DNA of 41,775 bases, from contig PAOW01000017.1 of the NCBI GenBank assembly GCA_002710015.1, positions 1 to 41,775 on the forward strand, read 5' to 3'. The stretch comes from Methanobacteriota archaeon. GTDB taxonomy: Archaea > Thermoplasmatota > Poseidoniia > Poseidoniales > Poseidoniaceae. Below are positions 23,429 to 30,325 of the stretch, in pieces. How positions within the stretch are numbered: position 1 is the first letter of the stretch; every line of letters starts with the position of its first letter. The notes under the pieces are model-generated. The model had not been told where the DNA came from and made no database searches. It worked only from the letters and a program-made list of their open reading frames with translations. A program made the translations under genes and the position numbers.

Positions 23429-26194
23429 ATGAAAAAGTTATTCGATGAATTAACTAGACTAAGTTCCGATAATCCAAAGTCTGCATTGGCTATGATATTT
23501 GTATTCATACTTGCATTAGTACCAAATGCTATGTTCATAAATTTTGACAATAGTGAGGATGCGTTTTTCCCCGATAATGATACCGTACGACTGTTGAACG
23601 AAGTCGAAGATGTGTATCAGGCATCAATCGACATAATTCGGTTCATTGATGAAATTGAATCAGGTGATTTATACGAAGAATCGACCTGGAATCAAATGGC
23701 AATCCTTGAAGCAATAATGCTTGAAAATCCGGATTTAGATAGGCATCAATATCCTCTATTTGGTGTTCAATCACATAGCGGCATGGCTAGTTCCGTGATT
23801 CAGTGGCAGAGCACACAAGACCCAGTCTATGCTAATCAATGGATAGATAATTTATCGCAATACGTCAACATCAGCATAGCAGCAGATAATGAGACAATCT
23901 CTTCAGAGTTAGCGAATCTTACCGATTATGCTTCAAACATACCCAGGCCAATTACTGTAACAGGAGAGTTATTGAGAGATTGGAATTTTGGAAATCCAGA
24001 AAATTGGATTGACCGCTTTGATAGTGGAGAAAATATAAGTCTCAAACTTGCAGAATTAACCTCTGGACTAATAGATATTAAATTGAAATTTAATGACAAT
24101 AACACAGGAAGTCAGGTCGATGCGGTAATCGGCCAACTAGCTATTTTGATTCAGTTACAATCCATTGATTACCGAGATATTGCAATACAAAGCCTTCCAG
24201 TTGATGATCGAAATGACCCTTGGGCTTCTAGCGGACCAGTAATCACCTCTTTCGTTGTAGTTACAGAGCCAGAAGACCACGGTGAGGAGGTAATAGATAA
24301 AGTCCAAGATAACATTACTCTATGGGCGGAGGATCTTCAAGAACAAGCAGTTGAAGAGACTGGTGATTCAGAGATTTCAGTATTTTCTTTTTCCCAGTTA
24401 GCGACTGGTCAGAATGCAAACCTTGGCAAAGAATTAGGAATACTAAACTCCTTGTGTCTACTTCTTCTTGGATTTATTCTGTGGACAAAGTTCCGTAGTA
24501 AAAGGGATACTGCAAACGTACTAGTTTTGACTGTATTAGCCATATTGTCAACATATGGAATGGCAGGTCTTCTTACAACATTAGGGATGAATTTAGTATT
24601 CAATGCAGCAATGAATTCCATACCAATATTGCTTTTAGCCATTGGTGTCGACTATGGTTTGCACGTTGTTGCACGGATTAGAGAGGAGTTACAAGACCAA
24701 GAATTGAAGAATCCAATGGGTCGAAAAACATTGAAAGATTTTTCAAATGAAGCAAGAAGAATTGCAATCCGACAAGGAACCATACTAACCTCAGCAGCGT
24801 TGATGGTTGCTATCTTCACTGACATTGTGGGTTTCCTATCATTCAGATTTTCATCGCAGCAATTCTTGGTATCATTTGGAACGGTAATAGCAATTGGTTT
24901 ATTTTTCATATATCTATTGAGCATAACCGCACTTCCGGCTTTGCTAATGATCATTCCACCAAAGAAACTTCCTTTGGAGAAGTCTGGTAGAAATGAGATA
25001 GGCCCTCTCTCTACGAAGCTCGGGGCAATAACCAAAGCACCAGCGATGGTTCTTCTGGTGACCGTGTTGATTTCAGTGCCCATGTTTTATGGATTCCAAC
25101 AACTTGAGGTCGGCTTTGATACAAGAGAAAATTTCGACGAAAGTGTTCCAGTAGTGCAAGACTTCTTTATTATCGCTGACGAATTTAGAAGCAGCCCTGC
25201 ACCTTTGTATGTAGTTCTAGATGGCAATGTCATTTCATCAGAAGGTAGGGCATTATATGATGCAGTAATTCAAGATTTATCTTCTAATACAAAGGTAACA
25301 GAAACGCCAGTTGGTGTATGGAGTATTTTGGAAAAATCTAGGGCGTCGAATAATCAGTTAGATGTCCTCATGGCTCAATTATCTGATGATGAGACATCAT
25401 ACATTGGACTTAAGAGTTGGTTGATGACAGAAGAAGGAAGAAATTTGACATCAGGGAATCTAAATCAAGACTCTACTCAGACAATAATATCATTCCAAGC
25501 AGCGACGCTAGACTGGCAAGCAACAGCAGATTTTGAAAGCGAATTGAGTAATGATTTAACAAGTCACACAGAAGAAAATTACACGGATTACAATATCAGG
25601 CTATCCGGGAGGTCTCTGATTTTGGCTCAGATTACAGCCGACGTTGCAGAGTCGGCCGTAATCTCAACTGCAACCGTTGCAGGTGTAATCTTGATGATGT
25701 TGATTGGTATTAATACAGTAAGGCAAAGGAATGTTATCGATGGTGTTGCCAGAGGATTTGTTACCTGGGTTCCGTTGATGGTTGTCGTTGTTTGGGTGTA
25801 TGGGATTATGGGTCTCACAGGATATCAACTCAATTCTCAAAGTGTTACGATTGGAGCCTTAACTCTCGGGTTAGGTGTTGATTATGCAGTTCACCTAACT
25901 ACACGCTTAGAAGAGGAGGTAGAGCATAACCCATCGGCAAGTCCAGAAGATTGGACTACTAAGTCTGCTGCTACAACAGGAAGGGCAATGTTTGGGGCCG
26001 CACTTACGACAGCTGGAGGATTTTCCGTTCTGAATCTTTCATCACTCGTCCCGTTGCAACTATTTGGACAGGTGTTCGTTGTAGCGATTATACTGGCATT
26101 AATCTCTAGTTTGATGGTTCTACCAGCACTATACACACCATTCTTGAAGAAGGACGCAGCACGTATATTGGCTGAAAATATGGAAAGCGAATAG
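23429..26194 (+). CDS. RND/MMPL-superfamily exporter (Patched-like, two sterol-sensing-type halves)
   Basis: A 921-residue membrane protein with RND architecture. A first helix ('ALAMIFVFILALVPNAM') leads to an extracytoplasmic loop of roughly 320 residues and five further helices. A second large loop and a second block of helices then repeat the plan. Both halves carry the RND/MMPL signature in helix 4: 'IGVDYGLHVVARIREEL' near nt 24640 and 'LGVDYAVHLTTRLEEEV' near nt 25870. Their aspartates are the likely proton relay. Relatives (MMPL, HpnN, Patched/NPC1) move lipids or hydrophobic compounds across or out of the membrane using the proton gradient. The substrate is unknown; archaeal lipids or pigments are possible. 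ATG 23429 is chosen from the promoter position. The ATG at 23369 would add a hydrophilic 20-residue leader. Confidence 0.88.
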   Translation: MKKLFDELTRLSSDNPKSALAMIFVFILALVPNAMFINFDNSEDAFFPDNDTVRLLNEVEDVYQASIDIIRFIDEIESGDLYEESTWNQMAILEAIMLENPDLDRHQYPLFGVQSHSGMASSVIQWQSTQDPVYANQWIDNLSQYVNISIAADNETISSELANLTDYASNIPRPITVTGELLRDWNFGNPENWIDRFDSGENISLKLAELTSGLIDIKLKFNDNNTGSQVDAVIGQLAILIQLQSIDYRDIAIQSLPVDDRNDPWASSGPVITSFVVVTEPEDHGEEVIDKVQDNITLWAEDLQEQAVEETGDSEISVFSFSQLATGQNANLGKELGILNSLCLLLLGFILWTKFRSKRDTANVLVLTVLAILSTYGMAGLLTTLGMNLVFNAAMNSIPILLLAIGVDYGLHVVARIREELQDQELKNPMGRKTLKDFSNEARRIAIRQGTILTSAALMVAIFTDIVGFLSFRFSSQQFLVSFGTVIAIGLFFIYLLSITALPALLMIIPPKKLPLEKSGRNEIGPLSTKLGAITKAPAMVLLVTVLISVPMFYGFQQLEVGFDTRENFDESVPVVQDFFIIADEFRSSPAPLYVVLDGNVISSEGRALYDAVIQDLSSNTKVTETPVGVWSILEKSRASNNQLDVLMAQLSDDETSYIGLKSWLMTEEGRNLTSGNLNQDSTQTIISFQAATLDWQATADFESELSNDLTSHTEENYTDYNIRLSGRSLILAQITADVAESAVISTATVAGVILMMLIGINTVRQRNVIDGVARGFVTWVPLMVVVVWVYGIMGLTGYQLNSQSVTIGALTLGLGVDYAVHLTTRLEEEVEHNPSASPEDWTTKSAATTGRAMFGAALTTAGGFSVLNLSSLVPLQLFGQVFVVAIILALISSLMVLPALYTPFLKKDAARILAENMESE

Positions 26195-26557
26195 TTAGAC
26201 GGATCTGTCTTCAAGTAGTTCAAGCGGAATAATTTCGAGCGCTTTGATATTTGTTGCTTCTAAATCAACAGGGCATGCTGCACCATTATTGCGTGCGTCC
26301 AGCCACGTCCTTGCACATACACACCACGAATCTCCAGGTTTGAGTCCGGGGAAGTTGAATCTAGGAGCGGGGGTTATGAGATCATTACCTTTAGATCTAG
26401 CAAATTCTAGGAATTCTGCAGTAACAATTGCACAAACAGTGTGAGAACCCCTGTCCATATCATCAGTGTTACAACTTCCGTCTCTATACCATCCAGTCAT
26501 AGGTTGACAAGAGCATACTCCTAGGTCTTGGCCAAATACATTTTTTTGAGTAGTCAT
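26195..26557 (-). CDS. DUF2237 family protein
   Basis: A 120-residue soluble protein matching DUF2237 along its whole length: 'NVFGQDLGVCSCQPMTGWYRDG' near the start (split as seen), 'DRGSHTVCAIVTAEFLEF', 'GNDLITPAPRFNFPGLKPGD', 'WCVCARTW' and 'ATNIKALEIIPLELL'. The family is common in bacteria and has conserved cysteines and an unknown biochemical role. ATG 26557 is preferred over an earlier start because a TATA-like AATATTGATTTT (minus strand, around 26574-26585) lies about 24 nt upstream, which fits a leaderless message. Its stop codon abuts the convergent exporter's stop with no gap. It has its own promoter and is probably independent of the acyltransferase gene upstream on the same strand. 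Confidence 0.85.
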   Translation of the reverse strand: MTTQKNVFGQDLGVCSCQPMTGWYRDGSCNTDDMDRGSHTVCAIVTAEFLEFARSKGNDLITPAPRFNFPGLKPGDSWCVCARTWLDARNNGAACPVDLEATNIKALEIIPLELLEDRSV

Positions 26558-26608
26558 GCTTAGTGCTAGGAAAATCAATATTTCAAACTGTGTGTCAACC
26601 TGAACAAT

Positions 26609-27967
26609 CTACCAACCGCTCAATATTCCAGCACCAATCAACATGATAATTAGGCCGATAGTCATGATAAAAGAAAGGATATAAGCAATTATTTCAATGA
26701 TAATTCTAGTTGATTTTTCATCAGCTATGTTGTATGGATAGATTTTCGCTAATTCTTCTCTTCCGCCCTTAATACCAAACAATACACGTGTGAATCTTGT
26801 CCTCCTCACGATTTCAAAGCACACCATTACCCCTATCATGACTAATATCGTTCCAATTGCCATTCCTAAGTAATATCCTAAGCCTAACAACCCGAATACG
26901 GCAATCGGTAAGAATGTCAGATGCATGTGTACAATGTAGGTTGGATAAACTGCTTCGTTTAGATAAGCCAATTTTTTGCTAGGCTTATTGAGTAGTTTTG
27001 ATGCCCAACTGAATACGAATAAACACCAGAACCAAGCATGGAATTCTTGTATGAAACCTGCTATTATTGTTTCTTTGGAAAATGCCTGAAAATCATCCTG
27101 TACCCATCCCCCAGCCATTATGTTAGGTGTGCTGCTTGTTTCATTTACTATATACCAAAGGAACGATAGAATTGGAATTGAAATAGACACGGGAATACGA
27201 ATCTTATCTATGATTTTGAAATAATCATCTTTTGCACAGATTAGTAGGTATCCAAAGAAGAAAAACATCATGTATCTGGGGAATTCCCACCACATTCCAA
27301 CTTCACCAAATGCCCATGGTTTGAACATTATTGCGTTTAATGAAAGTAATAAACTTGGTATAATCATAAGCCCAACTCCATATGGTATGTTGATTACTTT
27401 TCGTACAATTGAAACAACAAAGCCTTCAGGATTTTTTCTAACAATTGCAAATATTGGAGTGAGAATTATTGAGTAAATTAGCAGATTATAGATGAACCAC
27501 AAGTGAGCATATGGCATAGTTTCTGAGCCGGGAAAAATTGTGAACAACAACTTGGTTGAATTTATTGGATCAAATAGTCCCATGAAAAGGATGTAGGTTC
27601 CAAACAGTAGAGGTATACCCAACCTTATCGCTCTTTCTTTGAGGTAAGTAATCCAAGTTCTACGTCTAAATGCGAAGGCAGTTCCCATGCCTGAGATTAC
27701 AAATAATGCTGCCAAGCGCCATTGATGCATTATTCCTAGTATGATGAATAAAGGGAAGTTGAAAATCTCCATTTTACTGGTTTCACCCTTCAGTTGCCCT
27801 AGTGAAAAGACAGCGTAATGGAACCAGATTAGTAACGCAAAAAGAATCACTCTAAGCCAATCGATGTCATAGCGACGTTCCTTTTTTTTGATACTACCAG
27901 AAATAGAATCTTGTGCAACTTGCATTTGATTTGCAATTTGCAAATTCTGCTTTTCCAGTAAAACCAT
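26609..27967 (-). CDS. Acyltransferase-3 family membrane protein
   Basis: A 452-residue protein with a hydrophilic N-terminus and about ten to eleven membrane helices. It fits the acyltransferase-3 family (PF01757), which moves acetyl or other acyl groups to sugars and other acceptors at the outer face of the membrane. The opening 'RRYDIDWLRVILFALLIWFHY' has the family arginine, aspartate and histidine of helix 1. 'RLAALFVISGMGTAFAFRRR' followed by 'RAIRLGIPLLFG' is the usual helix 3/loop pattern with 'SG' and paired arginines. It probably modifies a glycan or surface lipid, but the acceptor is unknown. The ATG is preceded by AGGTTGAT. It lies 39 nt after the small zinc-ribbon gene, in line with a minus-strand operon that begins at the SPFH gene. 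Confidence 0.82.
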   Translation of the reverse strand: MVLLEKQNLQIANQMQVAQDSISGSIKKKERRYDIDWLRVILFALLIWFHYAVFSLGQLKGETSKMEIFNFPLFIILGIMHQWRLAALFVISGMGTAFAFRRRTWITYLKERAIRLGIPLLFGTYILFMGLFDPINSTKLLFTIFPGSETMPYAHLWFIYNLLIYSIILTPIFAIVRKNPEGFVVSIVRKVINIPYGVGLMIIPSLLLSLNAIMFKPWAFGEVGMWWEFPRYMMFFFFGYLLICAKDDYFKIIDKIRIPVSISIPILSFLWYIVNETSSTPNIMAGGWVQDDFQAFSKETIIAGFIQEFHAWFWCLFVFSWASKLLNKPSKKLAYLNEAVYPTYIVHMHLTFLPIAVFGLLGLGYYLGMAIGTILVMIGVMVCFEIVRRTRFTRVLFGIKGGREELAKIYPYNIADEKSTRIIIEIIAYILSFIMTIGLIIMLIGAGILSGW

Positions 27968-28006
27968 TTAATCAACCTGTAATGAATGTTCGACTTCTGG
28001 AATCTA

Positions 28007-28243
28007 TTAGAACGAACTGAATGTGTAGTATAGGATAAGTATCACGGGAATCCATATGCATAGATGCAATATCAAAAAGTTTCTATTTTGCTTGGATTTT
28101 TCAGCCGCATCAGGAATATACATCTCAACGTATCTGCATTGTTTGCAAGCAATCATCATAAGGCCTTCAGTTCCTTGAAATTTTGCTCTTCTTTCAGAAG
28201 TAAGACTAATGCTTCCACACTTAGGACACTTACCTGATTTCAG
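28007..28243 (-). CDS. Small zinc-ribbon membrane protein with apparent CTG start
   Basis: An unrecognised 78-residue reading frame. Two pairs, 'CPKCG' and 'CKQC', are spaced as a zinc ribbon ('GKCPKCGSISL...ACKQCRYVE'), and a hydrophobic C-terminal helix 'FLILHLCIWIPVILILYY' makes it a tail-anchored protein. The coding character is convincing, yet there is no ATG, GTG or TTG between the upstream in-frame TAA and the first cysteine pair. The best start is CTG at 28243, because AGGTGAT, a seven-base match to the 16S anti-Shine-Dalgarno complement, lies 3 nt upstream. That site contains the stop of the preceding gene. A sequencing error or another non-standard start is the alternative. It could be a small cytoplasm-facing regulator at the membrane. 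Confidence 0.6.
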   Translation of the reverse strand: MKSGKCPKCGSISLTSERRAKFQGTEGLMMIACKQCRYVEMYIPDAAEKSKQNRNFLILHLCIWIPVILILYYTFSSF

Positions 28244-28246
28244 GTA
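28231..28246 (-). promoter_or_regulatory. Inverted repeat over the start of the zinc-ribbon gene
   Basis: TACCTGA (28231-28237) and TCAGGTA (28240-28246) are perfect inverted copies, so the mRNA can fold a hairpin over the putative CTG start. The same ACCTG can instead pair with CAGGT of the ribosome site (28250-28254). The two folds exclude each other. Confidence 0.45.
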
Positions 28247-28247
28247 A

Positions 28248-28457
28248 TCACCTGCCAGATATTATAAAATTCCACACTATCATTGACATACTTATTACTG
28301 ACAAAAGTATGATGTTAAACCAAAACATCTTCGGAGATTCCATTCTTGTAAGCCACCCTCTACCTCTGGCATGGAATCCTTGTTTGATCCAGCAAAAACC
28401 CACATATACCATCAATAATATTGGGATTACTAGATTCAATATTTTCGTGGTCTCCAT
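28248..28457 (-). CDS. Small two-helix membrane protein
   Basis: A 69-residue protein from ATG 28457 with two hydrophobic helices ('ILNLVIPILLMVYVGFCW' and 'FNIILLSVISMSMIVWNFII') separated by a basic loop containing 'GRGWLTRMESPK'. The loop is probably cytoplasmic by the positive-inside rule. I do not recognise a family. The start is supported by AGGTGA 6 nt upstream; a GTG at 28466 is the alternative. It is 13 nt downstream of the 271-residue membrane protein gene. Its stop codon is inside the ribosome site of the zinc-ribbon gene, so the three look like one translationally linked unit. Confidence 0.6.
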   Translation of the reverse strand: METTKILNLVIPILLMVYVGFCWIKQGFHARGRGWLTRMESPKMFWFNIILLSVISMSMIVWNFIISGR

Positions 28458-28470
28458 ATCCTTCACCTAC

Positions 28471-29286
28471 TCACAGACCACCCTGTGGTGGTTCATCGTA
28501 TGTTGGCTGTGACATGTGTGTTGTTTGTGGCATGTCATACTTTTTTGGTTCCTCGAATTGAGGATTTGTCATTTGAGTAGCTTGCGGATTTGTCATCATA
28601 TTATTACCCGGTGGCATATACATCATCGGCTGTTGGTTGTCATCCTTCAAGGTCAGTGCCAAAATGCCTCCAATAATCAAGAATAATACTCCACAACATA
28701 TCAGGCCTGAGCCGCCAACAGTGCCTGCGATTGCTCCTAGTATATCTTCAACAACTTCCTCTCCAACTTTGTCATCGTAGGTTACCCAAACGTTTTGATT
28801 TGACTCAAACTCAAAAGTTCCGGATGTGCATCCATAACAAGCACGACCAATTTTCACAAGATTTTGATCCTTCCTTTCATGATTCTTATTTTTCCCTGCT
28901 GCTGCACAGTCTGATGACTCGTTACCGTCATAGTTGTATACCACCTCATAGTAGAAGTCACCATTTATTTCGGATGCATTTTCAGCCCAAGTCTCATCAA
29001 CACTCGGCTTAGCAGTTACTGTGACCTCAGTGTTGTCACACACGTCCCAAATGCCATTCATGTCCGTGTCTTCATATACACCTTTAACCCAAAAAGTTAG
29101 ACCGAGTTCTCCGATTCCGTCACTATCGTCAATCTCTATTGTTCCGGAATTTTCTCCACTGATTTCATATTTTTTCAATTCATCTTCGATGTCTTCAGCT
29201 GCTCCCACACCAAGCACAAAAGCTCCTACACCTAGGAGCAAGAATACTACTCCGAAAATTAAAACAACTTTAGTTGCAGTTCTCAT
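28471..29286 (-). CDS. Membrane protein with two helices, cysteine-containing ectodomain and Met/Pro-rich tail
   Basis: A 271-residue protein. An N-terminal signal-anchor 'VVLIFGVVFLLLGVGAFVLGVG' is followed by about 150 residues likely outside the cell. This part has four cysteines ('VCDN', 'SDCAA', 'ACYGC') and a 'DTDMNGIWDVCD' stretch that resembles a calcium-binding Asp/Asn loop. A second membrane helix 'LICCGVLFLIIGGILAL' leads to a cytoplasmic tail of about 55 residues rich in Met, Pro, Gln and Asn ('PMMYMPPGNNMMTNPQ'). I do not recognise the family. The ATG has GAGGTGA 5 nt upstream, one of the strongest ribosome sites here, and lies 9 nt after the SPFH stop. Because the two genes are tightly linked, the protein may sit in the same membrane complex. 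Confidence 0.7.
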   Translation of the reverse strand: MRTATKVVLIFGVVFLLLGVGAFVLGVGAAEDIEDELKKYEISGENSGTIEIDDSDGIGELGLTFWVKGVYEDTDMNGIWDVCDNTEVTVTAKPSVDETWAENASEINGDFYYEVVYNYDGNESSDCAAAGKNKNHERKDQNLVKIGRACYGCTSGTFEFESNQNVWVTYDDKVGEEVVEDILGAIAGTVGGSGLICCGVLFLIIGGILALTLKDDNQQPMMYMPPGNNMMTNPQATQMTNPQFEEPKKYDMPQTTHMSQPTYDEPPQGGL

Positions 29287-29295
29287 TTTTTCACC

Positions 29296-30216
29296 TCAAT
29301 TACTCAGACTTCCAGTGTTCACAACTGGAGTAGTGTCGGTCTCAGAGCAGAGCACGACCAATAGATTACTAACCATGGTAGCCTTTTTGTCCTCGTCCAA
29401 CTCGATTATACCTTTAGTACTTAGTTGCTCAAGTGCTAATTCAACCATACCTACTGCGCCATCTACGATCTCACGTCGGGCTGCTACCACCGCGCTTGCC
29501 TGTTGTCGTCTTAGCATTGCTTGTGCAATTTCAGTCGAGTAAGCAAGGTAACTGATTCTAGCTTCCAAAACCTGTATACCTGCTCTTGCAAGTCTTGCTT
29601 CGACCGATTGCTGGAGTTGTTTGGCAATCTCATCTTGGTGACTGGATAGCGTTATTCCACCAATGTCCTTTTCTTCAATTGCATCATATGGATATTTTGT
29701 TGCCATTTCTCTTAATGCAGCTTCGCTTTGAATTTGGACGTAATGTCCATAATTTTCAACTTCAAACATAGCTTCAGCAGCATCATAAACTCGCCAAACA
29801 ACCACTGCCGCTATGTCAATTGGGTTTGCATTTACGTCGTTTACCTTCAGTTTGCTAGATTCGAAGTTGTTTATTTTGAATGAAATCTTTGACTTGCTGT
29901 AAAGTGGGTTTAAGAAAAATCTGAAACCTTCCGTCTTCAATGTGGCTTTGTATTTTCCAAAGAATTGCAAAACTACGGCTTCGTTTGGATTTACAATCAC
30001 GTATGAATTCCAAATAACGAGCCATAATGGCCCGGTTATGACAATAAGTAAAGCTGCAGGCCCTAAGGCTAGTAAAATAAGATTAGTAAATCCTAATCCA
30101 ATATGCAATAGTAACCCAAGGAATCCGTTTATGGAGGTTGCTTGTCTATCTTTGAAGAGTGGTTGGTTTGCGTGAACCGTACCGGTGTTATCCACAATTA
30201 TTGGAGATGGCTGCAT
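29296..30216 (-). CDS. SPFH/Band 7 domain membrane protein (stomatin/prohibitin-like)
   Basis: A 306-residue protein. A hydrophobic pair of segments ('NGFLGLLLHIGLGFTNLILL' and 'ALLIVITGPLWLVIW') is followed directly by the SPFH domain, with 'YVIVNPNEAVVLQFFGKYKATLKTEG' split over its first strands, 'NDVNANPIDIAAVVVWRVYD' and 'QSEAALREMATKYPYDAI'. The helical region 'ARLARAGIQVLEARISYLAYSTEIAQAMLRRQQA' (seen in parts) is typical of stomatin-type coiled coils that drive ring formation. Such proteins form large oligomers on the membrane and organise microdomains or regulate proteases. ATG 30216 is chosen over TTG 30231 because a clear TATA box is centred 25-26 nt upstream. It probably heads an operon running to the acyltransferase. 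No NfeD-type protease partner lies next to it. Confidence 0.85.
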   Translation of the reverse strand: MQPSPIIVDNTGTVHANQPLFKDRQATSINGFLGLLLHIGLGFTNLILLALGPAALLIVITGPLWLVIWNSYVIVNPNEAVVLQFFGKYKATLKTEGFRFFLNPLYSKSKISFKINNFESSKLKVNDVNANPIDIAAVVVWRVYDAAEAMFEVENYGHYVQIQSEAALREMATKYPYDAIEEKDIGGITLSSHQDEIAKQLQQSVEARLARAGIQVLEARISYLAYSTEIAQAMLRRQQASAVVAARREIVDGAVGMVELALEQLSTKGIIELDEDKKATMVSNLLVVLCSETDTTPVVNTGSLSN

Positions 30217-30236
30217 TGTAGTTCGGAGCAATCTCG

Positions 30237-30246
30237 TTAATATATA
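30237..30246 (-). promoter_or_regulatory. TATA box of the SPFH gene, leaderless spacing
   Basis: On the minus strand TATATATTAA is centred about 26 nt before ATG 30216, so transcription should begin at or very near the A of the start codon. No ribosome site is visible. This is the clearest archaeal promoter in the window. Confidence 0.6.
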
Positions 30247-30325
30247 CTCTGAGTATTGTAAAACTCATTTGTTATCGATATAGAGAGAAAGCTGCTGTCT
30301 TCGAGAAACAATCAATAGATTAGAT

